Source of the DNA: Chitinophaga barathri
GTDB lineage: Bacteria > Bacteroidota > Bacteroidia > Chitinophagales > Chitinophagaceae
Assembly: GCF_003807585.1 (NCBI RefSeq)
Contig: NZ_RMBX01000001.1
Location: 124,001-188,000, forward strand
Length of the DNA: 64,000 nucleotides
Direction of reading: 5' to 3'
Below are positions 26,201-35,200 of this stretch, one piece after another. Position numbers and translations under genes: made by a program. The first letter of the stretch is position 1. The number at the start of each line of letters is the position of its first letter. The notes beneath the pieces were generated by a model. It was not told where the DNA came from and made no database searches. It saw only the letters and a list, made by a program, of their open reading frames with translations.

Positions 26201-28970
26201 GGTTGTCTTCCGCAACTGTGTAAGACGCAGGCGCAGCGATCGTCGGCAGGTCATTCGCCGGTGCTACCACGATCGGTGCGGTAACAGTAGCTTCCTCGCT
26301 GGTGGGCGTGCCCGTCAACCCGGGATCTTCTCCCGTATTGCCGCCGTCATTGATCGTGATGGTAATTGGAACATTTGTCGTAACGTTTGGCGCTGGCGTA
26401 AACAGCACGTTGTTCGCAGCTACAAAAGCGTTGATATCCGCAACTGTGCCGTTCAATTGAATATTCTGCTGATCAATAACCGTAACTATTACACCGCCCG
26501 AGCTGGTTGCAGCCAGGATGGTGCTCACGAAGGGCAGAGACAAACTAACTGTTACCGGGGAAGCTCCTGCATCTATGTCTGCAAAAGAAAATCCGGTGAT
26601 AGCGGATTGCACGTCTTCCGCAGCGCCAAACGAAGCCGGAGCAGTGATCGATGGCCCATCGTTCACCGCCTGGCCAATGATGCCGATAGTCCCCGTTATC
26701 GTTTGCGCCCCGGGAGTTCCCGTATTGCCGAGATCACTAACAGTAACGGTTATATTTTGATTAAATGACTGATTAGCTGGAAATGCAAAAGTTATACTGC
26801 CCGCGGTTGCAAGGTATGTATTCAGCACCGTGCTGGTGCCGTTCAGAACTAGCGTGCCGGTATTGTTGCCGGTAATAACGACGCCCGCGAAAACCGCAGC
26901 AGCAAAGGTGCCGCTGGGGACTGTAAGGGTCACGCCTGCAGGAAGCCCCCCGCCGTCAGCATCCGTAAAGGAAATATTGTTGATGGCCGTCGGCACATCT
27001 TCCTTTACGGTCACCGTAGCGGGTATTGTAAGGCCCGGTATGTCGTTCACCCGTATCAGTGCGGCAGTGACCGCAGCAGTGGCGGTGGCCCCGTCGCTGT
27101 CTGTGAGCGTTAAAGTCAGCGTACGTGTGTTCCCGTTAGCGTTGTTGCTGTTGTTGGAATACTGCAAGGCCCTTATCAATGCGGTAACCGCGGCGGGCGT
27201 AGCAGTGGCACTGTTGAAGGAAATGAGCATCGCATTGGGCGCAGTGCCTCCGGTGACCGTCCCGATCACAACGTTTTCATACAATACGTTCCCGGCAGAA
27301 ACGGCGATCTGCCCTGGTCCTGACCCCTGGTTCTCAATAGCCAACAGGTCCTGACCGTTTACTGCATTTGTTGTAAATGCAATGTTCAGCGAACCGCCGT
27401 TAAAACTGGCCTGGTCATCATTGGCAGTGGCGTTCAGGCCAACGTCCAGCTTAACGGGCGCAGTAGCTTCTGTATATGAAACCGCATCACCATTGAGATT
27501 GGTGATCGTTGGCGGCACCGGCGTGAGCGTGGTGAAATTGTACGTAGTGTTATTGCTTACAGCCGGGGTGACCATATCATCCACATCCTTAAATACGCCC
27601 ATATCCATGCGAATGGCATAGGTAGTGGACACCGCCAGGTCCGCAGGCGGATTGATACGCCACACCGTAGTCGAAACCGATGTTACGGCGGCACTGTTCA
27701 CATCAATGGTCATCACCGTCACGTTGGTGGCGGTGTTGACGATATAGATGTTGCCGGTATTTTTAGTGACGGCTTCGCTGAAGGTGAGATCGATATTGGT
27801 ATTTTTGGCTACGCCCGTAGCATTGTCCGCCGGGGAGGTAGCTGTAATGCGCGGTGGCGTGCCAGCCTGCCGCCAGACGCCCAATGAACTGCCGGTAGGA
27901 TCACGGTCCACAATGTCCACATCACCGTCTGTATCATAGTCGAATACAAACAGTGCGGACATCTGTTCGTTCGTAAAATCAAAACCGTTAAAAGGTTCTC
28001 CCGGTGAGGCGTTGGCTGTAGCAAAATGAGTATATGCCCCTGCCCCGTCGTTGCGCGCGTAGCCGAAACCCGCGCCCGCCACGCTACCGTTCTGGTACAG
28101 CATATCCGGGTCACCATCCACGTCAAAGTCCCCGAATACCAGGCGGTTCAGGCCGAGGGTCATGGGAAGGAAAGTAAAAGGCCCTGTTTCAAACACAAAG
28201 CTGCCCGCATTATTCCTCCATACGCCCATGGAGGTGGTGAGGTCACGGTCGATGATATCCACATCGCCATCCATATCATAATCCAGCACGGTGAGCGCCG
28301 ACACCTGCTGGCCTGTAAAGTCAAACGAACTAAAAGGCGTACCGGCGCTGCTGGCCGGGCTTACATTCGTAAAAGCGCCGCTGCCGTTGTTCCGGAGAAA
28401 ACCAATTCCCGTACCGGCCGTACCGCCGACCTGGTAAAGAATATCTTTATCGCCGTCGTTGTCAAAATCCCCCACGATCATCCTGCCCAGCGCGAGTGTC
28501 CAGCCGGGCACGGTGAAGGGGGTGGCAAGTTTGGTAAAAGAGGCGCCATTTTCATTTCGCCACAGGCTTGCGCCCACCCCGTCAATATCCCGGTCCAGGA
28601 TGTCCATGTCGCCATCGTTATCATAATCGAACACAAAATGTCCCGCCGGCGCGAGGTTTTCATTCGAAAAGTCGAACCCGTTAAATGGCGTACCTGCCGC
28701 AGCGGCAGTGGGAAAGTCCTGCCATGAGCCGCCCCCGTTGTTCCTCACATAACCAAAACCCGCCCCGATCGCATTTCCGTTCTGATACAGGATGTCCACA
28801 TCACCGTCGTTATCAAAATCTCCCGTGATCATGCGCCCCTGCCCGGGTGTGGCCATGGTCATGGTGAAAGGATTGACAGGCGCGTGCTCCATCTGGTTCT
28901 GGGAAAACGCGGGAACGTACAGGCATATAAGGAGTGCAAGACTTGCCAGCTTAGCGTATAGTTCTTTCAT
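20229..28970 (-). CDS. Giant T9SS type B adhesin with FG-GAP and cadherin-like repeats
   Basis: 2913 residues with a signal peptide (KLASLALLICLYVPAFSQ). The order of parts is: FG-GAP/VCBS calcium-binding repeats (GDFDNDGDVDIL, FDYDNDGDMDIL and further copies, to about residue 390); an SbsA-type Ig-like domain (about 390-500, TATSPADNATGVAKNTNIDL); a long series of roughly 100-residue cadherin-like repeats (about 510-2080, motif NDAPxIxxPASxTxxEDxxxALxGIxFxD); three Ig-like domains; a cadherin-like domain; an Ig-like domain; and a type B (CHU_C) sorting tail (ILTPNGDGKNDRFII, ending KGYITIIRDKR). It is probably exported to the cell surface by the type IX system with the SprF protein encoded 12 bases downstream. 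The ATG at 28970 fits the signal peptide. A recent internal 783-bp tandem duplication is visible. Confidence 0.92.
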   Translation of the reverse strand: MKELYAKLASLALLICLYVPAFSQNQMEHAPVNPFTMTMATPGQGRMITGDFDNDGDVDILYQNGNAIGAGFGYVRNNGGGSWQDFPTAAAAGTPFNGFDFSNENLAPAGHFVFDYDNDGDMDILDRDIDGVGASLWRNENGASFTKLATPFTVPGWTLALGRMIVGDFDNDGDKDILYQVGGTAGTGIGFLRNNGSGAFTNVSPASSAGTPFSSFDFTGQQVSALTVLDYDMDGDVDIIDRDLTTSMGVWRNNAGSFVFETGPFTFLPMTLGLNRLVFGDFDVDGDPDMLYQNGSVAGAGFGYARNDGAGAYTHFATANASPGEPFNGFDFTNEQMSALFVFDYDTDGDVDIVDRDPTGSSLGVWRQAGTPPRITATSPADNATGVAKNTNIDLTFSEAVTKNTGNIYIVNTATNVTVMTIDVNSAAVTSVSTTVWRINPPADLAVSTTYAIRMDMGVFKDVDDMVTPAVSNNTTYNFTTLTPVPPTITNLNGDAVSYTEATAPVKLDVGLNATANDDQASFNGGSLNIAFTTNAVNGQDLLAIENQGSGPGQIAVSAGNVLYENVVIGTVTGGTAPNAMLISFNSATATPAAVTALIRALQYSNNSNNANGNTRTLTLTLTDSDGATATAAVTAALIRVNDIPGLTIPATVTVKEDVPTAINNISFTDADGGGLPAGVTLTVPSGTFAAAVFAGVVITGNNTGTLVLNGTSTVLNTYLATAGSITFAFPANQSFNQNITVTVSDLGNTGTPGAQTITGTIGIIGQAVNDGPSITAPASFGAAEDVQSAITGFSFADIDAGASPVTVSLSLPFVSTILAATSSGGVIVTVIDQQNIQLNGTVADINAFVAANNVLFTPAPNVTTNVPITITINDGGNTGEDPGLTGTPTSEEATVTAPIVVAPANDLPTIAAPASYTVAEDNPLTINGIIFSDVDNGTSNLNKATFTLTGGTLSATGTPQVTVTGSGTNTLALQGTRADINAFVAANSITAAFPAGYLGAASVIIEFDDAGDVGGGPLVANAGPININITAVNDAPAITAPASITSTEDQSTALSGISFSDTDAGTSTVRATFSVTSGTLNATSGGGVIVTQLTPQSVQLDGSITAINSFVGNVSFQNAPNSTANVTLNITINDNGNTGADPGTSGDATSEEATTAVTITITAANDAPTVATPASFTTAEDVTLALTGIIFSDSDAGTSVLTKATLVVTQGMLNATSGAGVTVTGSGTATLELQGTMANINAFIAASGVSFVPAANFSGIGTLNITFNDAGDTGSGGAQTGTAGPVNITVTAVNDGPAIAAPASIAAAEDQSTTLSGITLADVDAGTSAVEATFSVTSGTLSAASGGGVTVTQPTPQSVQLVGSITAINSFIGNVSFQNALNSTANVTLNITINDNGNTGVDPGTSGDATSEEATTAVTITITAANDAPTVATPASFTTAEDVTLALTGIIFSDSDAGTSVLTKATLVVTQGILNATSGAGVTVTGSGTATLELQGTMVNINAFIAASGVSFVPAANFAGTGTLNITFDDAGDTGSGGAKIGTAGPINITVTAVNDGPVITTPASIAAVEDQITALTGISFADADAGTSQVTVTFSVASGALTAASGGGVAVTQLTPQSVRLTGSVVAINSSMNNVVFLNLPDNTANVALSITVNDGGNTGADPGTSGDATSEEASATVTIIVAPANDAPAITTPFDYTTAEDVTLALTGIIFSDPDAGTSALTKATLVVTQGVLNATSGAGVTVTGNGTATVELQGTMVNINNFIAAGSVAYVPAADFTGTATLNVSFDDAGDTGTGGPQTASEGPVNINVTAVNDGPAISAPASINITEDQATALSGISFSDTDAGTSPVSVIFAVSTGTVSAASGSGVTVTQINPQAVQLDGTVTAINSFIGNVIFQNEANNTANVQMVILINDDGNTGADPGTTGTPTSEQATATVTLQIVAVNDAPVIAVPGTQTTLMNISKVFSTGNGNLISISDTDAGTNPVKVELTASLGTLTLSGITGLVFSVGDGTGDATMTFTGTLTNINAALSGLTLVPPTNHTGNIVITIHADDQGNTPAPAQTDTKTIIVGVQPITPTITGVTSTAADGIYKTGDVLSLTISFTQPVTVTGTPQLLLETGTADALANYTSGSGTTTLTFNYQVQSGNVSPDLDYTAATALTLNGGTIRNTGAMDADLTLPAPGAANSLGANKALVIDGIAPVVTAVNLPANGTYVAGQQMDFMVTFSEVVAVTGTPSLGVTLQGGAVPANYISGSGSNTLVFRYTVVAGDLDNDGIAPGSLALNGGTVRDVAGNDAVLQLQNMPSASAILVDAVVPVITGVTLPQDKIWKEGEVLDFIILFSEPVTKAGAPNPAVGLTVGATVKQLSNISGTGTNSLTFRYTVAAGDLDRNGVTLAAALALNGATLRDAAGNDALLAVNNAGDLSNIRVDAVPPVVTAGQVFTVAENSAAGTAVGTIAGTDPGSTGTLQQWAITTNINPDGDANQAFSINAATGVLTVNDAGDMNFEDQPTLIISVTVSDGVNTSAVQTVTVNVTDRPEPPLDITLSSASILENNAPNAQVGILSSTSTEPGATFTYSMAAGGADNAAFAITGNVLQAIPVLDAETKATYSIKIRSTTQAGEFLEKDFTITVTDVNEAPTLGAITDRQFCATNADQLIGLTGITAGPESGQTLTVTVASDNNALFAVLAVDNSDLRVRFAPGANGSANVTVTVKDNGGTANGGTDQATRTFRINVTSIAAPTIVSDKGLNVSKGDVVMLTASGGVTYVWDNAPGIISGQNSATLTIRPQQNAVYRVTASNAAGCSASAQVSIEVKEDYKVNSANILTPNGDGKNDRFIIQNIDSYPNNELKIFDQSGRLIYTKKGYQNEWDGRVNGKPLEEGTVYFLLDFGPGLPKVKGYITIIRDKR
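23497..25845 (-). repeat. Three tandem 783-bp units inside the adhesin gene
   Basis: The marker TCAGRATCTGAGAAGATGAT begins at 23818, 24601 and 25384, exactly 783 bp (261 codons, two to three cadherin-like repeats) apart. The last two units are near-identical over long stretches; the first is more diverged. Period 783 keeps the frame. Confidence 0.85.
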
Positions 28971-28999
28971 AAATAAATTTGATGCCGGATAAACCCGGG

Positions 29000-30094
29000 T
29001 TAAACACATAAATAAGGGTTCTGCCACCCGGACAATTCCTGAGCCGCACCGATGGCCAGCGAGGGGTCCGACCAGTGTACGCCCTGCCCGGTATGGACGG
29101 TTTCGTGGACTGCTGCATTTTCTCTCATTACAGACTTCCGGATATAAACCGCCGGAAGCGCGGATAAGGGCCCGGTGGAAAGGTCCACCGGCCCTCTGGG
29201 TCCATTTATTTTGGTATCGTCCATGTCATTGAAGATCATCCTCCCCGATTCATAACCCAGCATGGCAAACACCGCGGGCCTTTCCCCGAAACGTTCTTCA
29301 TAGGCCGCTGTGAATTCGCGGTTTGCCTCGCCGTTCATGTCCGCGCTCCAGGTGGTGGCGTGATACATACCTTCTGTGAGGAACTGGTCCTCCATCAGCG
29401 AAGCGTCCGCCATAAAGGGGCTGATGCTGAGGCTTGTGTTGCAGCCGGTGTGCCGGTATTGCTCCAGGAAATGCTGCGCTTCTTTGCCGGAGAGCAGTAC
29501 ATGCGCATGGGCGGACTGCTGTGTTTGCAGGTAATCGATCAGCGGGGTGGTATCCACCACCTGGTCCGGCCGGTGCCGGAGCACGTTGAGGATCACCTTG
29601 TCCGCGCCGGAGGCCGCTGCGCCGAGCTTAAAACATTCATGAAGGCTGTAGCCGCTTTCGTAGAAGGCCATACTGATACTGGGCAGACCACCGAATTGCT
29701 GCTGCGCCCAGCGGCCCATCTCCCACTGGCTCTTCCATAGGTGGAGGCTGTTGTAGCGGAGGTAGGGGTTGCTGAAAGACGCGGTGGGCGTACGTGCGCC
29801 GAGGTTATGTACGAACACCGGCACGCGGGATGGCGCGAAGGTGTCCGTACACTGGCCTATCACATTGGTATTCACGATACCGGCAATGAGGTCCACCCGG
29901 TGAAAGCGGATCAGTTTCTGTATGGCTTCCTGCACATGTTTGAGGTCGCCCATATGGATGTATTCATACAGGAAAGAGACGCGGTCTTCGTGCCCTGGTG
30001 GCATAGCCAGCATGAGGCCCTGCGAGAGGTCTTCTTTCAGCGCGGGGAATACACCGGAGTACGGGATCAGTAGCCCGATCTTCAGTTTTTTCAT
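29000..30094 (-). CDS. Periplasmic-binding-fold (Peripla_BP_6/LivK-like) protein without signal peptide
   Basis: 364 residues. The opening KLKIGLLIPYSGVFPALKED and the later NPYLRYNSLHLW, FYESGYSLHECFKLGA and AYEERFGERPAVFAMLGYE segments match type I periplasmic-binding proteins of the amino-acid (LivK) type. Unusually the frame starts directly with MKKLKIGLLIP and shows no cleavable signal peptide or lipobox, so the product may stay in the cytoplasm or be exported by another route. It lies 17 bases after a tail collar gene and 29 bases before the giant adhesin, so is part of that operon. No ABC transporter is adjacent. Confidence 0.75.
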   Translation of the reverse strand: MKKLKIGLLIPYSGVFPALKEDLSQGLMLAMPPGHEDRVSFLYEYIHMGDLKHVQEAIQKLIRFHRVDLIAGIVNTNVIGQCTDTFAPSRVPVFVHNLGARTPTASFSNPYLRYNSLHLWKSQWEMGRWAQQQFGGLPSISMAFYESGYSLHECFKLGAAASGADKVILNVLRHRPDQVVDTTPLIDYLQTQQSAHAHVLLSGKEAQHFLEQYRHTGCNTSLSISPFMADASLMEDQFLTEGMYHATTWSADMNGEANREFTAAYEERFGERPAVFAMLGYESGRMIFNDMDDTKINGPRGPVDLSTGPLSALPAVYIRKSVMRENAAVHETVHTGQGVHWSDPSLAIGAAQELSGWQNPYLCV

Positions 30095-30111
30095 AAGCGG
30101 ATACCTGCTTC

Positions 30112-30687
30112 TTAGTTGCGGGAGGGAAAAATCCCTGACGTGGCAATGATGTAGTTGATAGCCAGGTATGGCTGTAATAACGGGAAAGGCTGATTGCCGC
30201 CCGCTGGCAGTATCTGGCCGGTAACTGTACCACCGCCTACGTTCAGGGGTATGGTAGGTGCGGTGGCATTGTACCCTACAATGGCGTCGCCTGTAGTAGG
30301 GTCCGCCAGGCCAGCCAATGAGTTTGTGGCGGCGGAAGCTACAGAAGCACTGCCTGTGTCTGCCGCGGCGGAGATGGTCACGGAGAGTGCAAATCCGTGG
30401 GTGTGACCAGGCATCTGGTTGATCGTCATGGTGAAATTTTCATTGCCGCCTGTCTGGCCGAGGACATATGAACTTAAGCCCGGGCCCTGACCGGCGCCTA
30501 CAGGCACGCGGCTGCTAAAATTGGGCAAAGCGAAAGTGGTCTGGCCATTGCCGCCGAAGGTGGTGCCGAGAAGGGAAAACAGGGCGGTGTTCTGGGCAAT
30601 TGACAGGATCTGGCCCATGCAAAAAGCCCAGCCTCTGGGCGCAAAATTGCAGGGCCACAACATAATCATGCTGAGTAATGGTTCCAT
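30112..30687 (-). CDS. Phage tail collar domain protein (microcystin-dependent MdpB-like)
   Basis: 191 residues. The N-terminal PCNFAPRGWAFCMGQILSIA and FSLLGTTFGGNGQTTFALPN segments are typical of the phage tail collar domain, as found in stand-alone MdpB-like proteins of bacteria. No signal peptide is seen. The PGHTHGFAL motif (about residue 93) is the usual histidine-containing collar element. It is the first gene of the operon with the binding-fold protein, the giant type B adhesin and SprF. There is no other phage gene nearby, so it is not a prophage remnant; its role with the adhesin is unknown. Confidence 0.82.
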   Translation of the reverse strand: MEPLLSMIMLWPCNFAPRGWAFCMGQILSIAQNTALFSLLGTTFGGNGQTTFALPNFSSRVPVGAGQGPGLSSYVLGQTGGNENFTMTINQMPGHTHGFALSVTISAAADTGSASVASAATNSLAGLADPTTGDAIVGYNATAPTIPLNVGGGTVTGQILPAGGNQPFPLLQPYLAINYIIATSGIFPSRN

Positions 30688-31023
30688 GTGGATGGAAGTT
30701 TTAGGGTCCTTAAATTGATTCGAATTGCTTAGGGTTACGGTACTTATAGGAGGATCATCGGGGATAACGGGCTAATTGACTCTTTGTTCGTATTTGCTCT
30801 GCTAAGTTAGGGATTGTCCCCATGATCGGGAATGAAGATAGGGATTTATTTGGATTTTGGATGTGGGAAATGGAATAGCTGGAAAAATTTCTGCCAGGGG
30901 AACGTTTTTAGCGTTAACCCTGTCGCGCATATGATACACCTGTTTCAATAAAAAGAGGCTTCTGATTCAGAAGCCTCTCGAACATTATTTTAGGGTATTT
31001 TACGCAGCCTCAAACATGATCAA
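30688..31023. other. Intergenic stretch between the adhesin operon and the RHS operon
   Basis: Holds a weak TAACTTAG box (30809-30802, minus strand) that could serve the tail collar gene and the terminator at 30948-30979. No gene seen. Confidence 0.5.
30948..30979 (-). terminator. Terminator of the RHS operon
   Basis: Near-perfect 12-bp inverted repeat (30954-30965 with 30967-30978, AGAGGCTTCTGA arm), followed on the minus strand by TTTTATTG, 45 bases after the last stop codon. Confidence 0.75.
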
Positions 31024-31653
31024 TCACTTTGATCGTTTTACCGGTGTGCCCGGCTTTACCAAAAAGTCTTCGGCTTTTAACCGCATCGACTCTATACCTA
31101 CGGCAACACTTACCATTGTAAACTGGTTATTGTCGACAACAGTCATCAATGGCAATGCACCAGATTTGCTCAGGAAATAATACCAGCCGCCATAATGATG
31201 TTTCGTATACAGCGATGCGTTTAATTTGTATTTAGCGCTGTAATAATAGGTGGTGACCGATTTTGCTGATTTTACAATCAATGCATCGCACATATTTCCG
31301 AGTATATTTTTTTTGTTTTTGATAATCTCAAAACTCACAGCTGGGGAGCCATCCATGGAAGGATCGAACCAATACAGGGTATCGGACATCGGGGTCTTGT
31401 TATACAGCCTGTTTAGCTTGTTGTCGTACAACTGGCCGGAAACGCTCAGTCCATTGGTCAGGGTTTTGTAGTTCCCGTCTTTGATGTAATACTCCTGGCG
31501 CGTGCCGATCATTTTTCCCATTTGCTCTCCTGTCACATTAGGCACTTTACTTTTGAATGTATTCGCATATACAACCTTTCCTTCAAAATAAGATTGTGCA
31601 TAGGTGATTTGAAAGATACATATAAAAAATGCAAGCAGAATTGTGTTTCTCAT
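31024..31653 (-). CDS. Secreted protein of unknown function, last gene of the RHS operon
   Basis: 209 residues with a signal peptide (MRNTILLAFFICIFQITYAQ). The mature part begins SYFEGKVVYANTFKSK and has the look of GLPGLI-like Bacteroidota proteins (a conserved opening F-x-G-x-V-x-Y followed by a beta-rich domain), but I cannot confirm that family. The ATG at 31653 follows the stop of the upstream gene by one base; a TTG 12 bases earlier would overlap that gene. Visibly richer in A+T than the RHS gene. It could be an accessory or immunity-type factor, by position only. Confidence 0.65.
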   Translation of the reverse strand: MRNTILLAFFICIFQITYAQSYFEGKVVYANTFKSKVPNVTGEQMGKMIGTRQEYYIKDGNYKTLTNGLSVSGQLYDNKLNRLYNKTPMSDTLYWFDPSMDGSPAVSFEIIKNKKNILGNMCDALIVKSAKSVTTYYYSAKYKLNASLYTKHHYGGWYYFLSKSGALPLMTVVDNNQFTMVSVAVGIESMRLKAEDFLVKPGTPVKRSK

Positions 31654-31654
31654 A

Positions 31655-32284
31655 TTATTGATCAATTCGAATTATTGATATCTTGGGCTTCCCTGCCAGG
31701 TATTCGACGGTATATGTTTTGTCTTTATCTATATTTATGCCCTCTTTATATCGTTGGAATTGTTCATACCTTTCACCTTTGACAGTATAAGCGAAGCCGA
31801 TTTTTTTGCTGTCTTTTCTAATTATTTCGCCTTCAGTAGCCTCTACCTGTTCATCCGGCAGAAAAAGAGGGGAAGTATAGTCAACCCAACACTCCCGGGG
31901 ATCGCCTTTGTCATACAGTACCATGTAATGTGCTCCGGGCTGAACATGATCGGAAGGGCTGCCTTGTTTTTTTGTATATGTCTTACCGTCCACTACATAT
32001 TCCAAAACCGCATAACTGCCTTTCATGTTGCCGGTACTAATCACAGTACCGGTTGTGGAAGTATTGCTTTCTTCTATCTTTTTTATTTCCTCATTTTTCC
32101 TGGCAAGGGCCCCCATTGCTATGAAGTAGATCACCAGGAACAAACCGGCAAGTATACACAGGAAGTAAAAAATGTTCTTCAACTTCTCCCGGAATGTCAT
32201 TTTGGACAAATCCAATACATTTTCCTCAACAGGTTTTTTTTCGCCCTGCTTCTTTCTTGTCCCGGACTTTTTTTTATTGCTCAT
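31655..32284 (-). CDS. One-helix membrane protein overlapping the RHS gene
   Basis: 209 residues. A Lys-rich cytoplasmic N-terminus (about residues 1-35), one membrane helix (about 38-60, IFYFLCILAGLFLVIYFIAM), and a soluble part resembling DUF3592-type domains (TGTVISTGNMKGSYAVLEYVV then YDKGDPRECWVDY). It overlaps the end of the RHS gene by 11 bases, the usual position of an immunity gene next to a toxin tip, and is A+T-rich. Immunity against the RHS C-terminal domain is a reasonable hypothesis, not shown. Confidence 0.65.
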   Translation of the reverse strand: MSNKKKSGTRKKQGEKKPVEENVLDLSKMTFREKLKNIFYFLCILAGLFLVIYFIAMGALARKNEEIKKIEESNTSTTGTVISTGNMKGSYAVLEYVVDGKTYTKKQGSPSDHVQPGAHYMVLYDKGDPRECWVDYTSPLFLPDEQVEATEGEIIRKDSKKIGFAYTVKGERYEQFQRYKEGINIDKDKTYTVEYLAGKPKISIIRIDQ

Positions 32285-35200
32285 CAGTTCTGTATGCCTT
32301 TTTAAGAAATTCCCCTGTTACGTTTTCAAGCGCCTCGCCTCCGGTCCTGAATGTATTCGGCATGGTCTGGCTCCATATCAGCCTAACCGCCCGCTGCATA
32401 TAAGCCTGCTGATTAGTAGCCAGCGCACTTTCCAGCTTTACTTTTGCTACAGTGGCTCCCACGCCATAACCGCCTGTTTTATTAACAATCTTGTCCAGCT
32501 TCTTACTTGCCTGCTCAACAGCGGTTGCCGTAGTCGCGATCTTCTTCTCCGCTTTTTTTACCAAATTGGACGTTCCTTTAGCTACTCCGTCAGCGAGCGC
32601 GCCATTGAGTTTACCCATTCCGAGCCCCAACACCAAATCCACACTTGCTGAAGCAAGTGTTTTCTCTCCGGTGAAAGTCGTTTGCACACCGTCTTTAACA
32701 CTTATATCAACAGTAGCCTTGGTCACTTCTCCCACTACTTCAACCACTCCTTTTCTCAGAAGCTTATTGACGATAGTACCGCTTTTTGCGAGAGCACCAC
32801 CGCCCATCGCTCCTTCTAATGCACCTTTCCCCGTTTCCACGGCAACGTCCGCCCAATCCACTTCGTCAAGCGATTTGCCTGACATCAATTGTCCCGCCAG
32901 CTCAATACCGCCACCAAGGACACCTCCAATCACAGCCCCCCAGCACCACGGGCAATTACCATCCGGGTCATTGAAACGCACCGGATTGTTGCCTGCATAT
33001 TGGTAAGGAGACATGCTTTCCTGACCGCCATCTTCGAGTTTGGGATCTATCTGTATGAACCTGCCGATCTGCTGACCATAGGTCCTGGCATTAAAATCAT
33101 ATAATTCCAGGCCGCTGCCATCTCCAAACTCTAGCGTTTGCAGCTCATTTCCATTAAACTTCTTCTGATTGGGGCATCCGCAATCAGGTTGAAGGCTGGT
33201 ATTGCTGATGCCTGCCATCGTCAGGCCAAACGGGTAATAGTGCGTTTCTTCCAGGATAGGTCCGGAGGAGAACTCCACCACCACGTTATCAAAATAGACA
33301 TCCTGCTGCGTTTCGTTACTGGTGTATACATACAGGAACCCATTTTTTTGCATCACCATTTTTCCCTGGGCAAGTACCTGCAGTTGGTCCGGCTCCGCCT
33401 TTACCTGTTTGGCCCCACTATTTTCATCTACTAAGTTAAACTGATCGTCGAACAACACAAAATTCAGGTAAGCCTTTGGCCGGTCGCTCAAACCACCACT
33501 TTCCGGATCTTTTTCCTTAAGCCTTTCATAATCTTCGTTCAGGAATTTCTGATTGAATGGCGTACTGTTCTCTGCATCTCCGGATACTTTGACGCCTGAA
33601 CTCCTTCCCGAATTAGAAAACGCGTTCACCAGCGCCGTTGCCATATCGGTCAGCGGAAGCTGTTTTTTATTGACCGGCTGGCCAACCGATTTGTAGAATG
33701 CCTTCGCACCGATCGCCACGGTGTCTCCCGCCATTACCTTCAACACCAGCGAAGGGCCGATCTTCCGGTCTGCATTGGTGGCATTCAGGCGTGACACCTG
33801 GGTGCTGTTCCCCGCGGAATTATCCGCAGGATAACCCGATGGTTTTTCCGCCCGGGTATTGTCAATATTGGAAAACAACGCATTTTCAACGGGCGCGCGC
33901 TCCGTTTCCATGGTAGCTGCGTAGGTGGCGAAATTTACCTGCTCGGTAAGTACCACCCTGATGTTACCCAGGTGATCCTTCACAAAATAGTCATATTCGA
34001 AAGTTCTTGGCTGCCCTGTTCTGACCACCGGACGCAACCGTCCTTCTTCATGTCCAACAAACTTCAGCGTATCATTTTCAAACACCGCGTTTGAGAAATA
34101 GTCTGTCACGATCTTCTTTGCAGGGCTGTAAGTGCTATCCACAACTATCTTCCTGTATTTTACCCCGGTAGCGGTATAAAGATATGAAATCGTGCCCTTG
34201 CCCATAATATGGACACGCGAAGGCAGGTTCATATTATTGTAGCTGATACTCTGTATGCCTTTGTTATTATCGTATGTAAGATTGCCATTCCGGTCATAGA
34301 GATAATCCGTGGTATTTGAAACATCCAGATCCTTGAAGTCTCCCAGCTGAGACGCTGGATCGTTCGCCGCATCCGCTACTTTTTTAAGCTGGTTGCTATT
34401 GGTGTTATAGGTATACGTTAGCTGATCGATAGTGCTGCTGGTTCCATTTTTCATCCCTTTCTGCGTCATGGACGAAATGTTGCCGTTTGCATCATAAGCA
34501 AGCGAGGACACAGAAAAATCCACGTTCGGATTTTTCGCCCAGGAACCACCACTATTTTCTTTAAAATCCGCTCCTTTAAGCCGGCTTGAGGCATCGTAAG
34601 TAAAGTCATAGGACCTCCACGCAAGATCCCCCGCACTTCTCCATGTAATTGCGGAAATATCGCCGTTGTACTGAGGGGTGGTTAACCCATCATTATAATG
34701 AAGGCTGGTACCGAAATAATGACTACCGCCGGTTTGTGCAAAGCTTTTGTTGATCCCTTTTATCCAACCCCTGATATTGTACTCGTATTCAAGCGTTTCC
34801 AGGTTATTGCCCAATGTCTTTTTCTTCAGCTGTCCCAGTTCATTGTATTCATTTGTTGCGATCGTTCTGCGGTAACTGCCGTTGATTTCTTTATCCACGC
34901 TCACAAGCCGGTTCCCATAATCATATTTATTGACCGTGAGAGTTGTTATCACGGGGTCCTGGCTAAGCGGGTTCTGCTGCCTGATGTAGGTGGATAAGGC
35001 GTTCCCCTTAAAGTCGTACCGGTTCGTCAGCACATCAGCCCCTCCGGCCAGGTTATTAGATATTACCTGCAGCAGGCGTCCTTTGGCATCATAATAGTTG
35101 GTGGTGAATATCCAGTTGTCCGTGTCCAGTATACGCGTTTTGATGGACGTCACCAGGCTGCGTGTTTGTTTAGACGCAGCTGTTGGTAGTTCCGCCGTGG

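Noticed and set aside
30112..30687. Tail collar gene as evidence of a prophage or contractile injection system
   Set aside because: No other phage structural, sheath, baseplate or lysis gene is nearby; MdpB-like collar proteins occur alone in bacteria.
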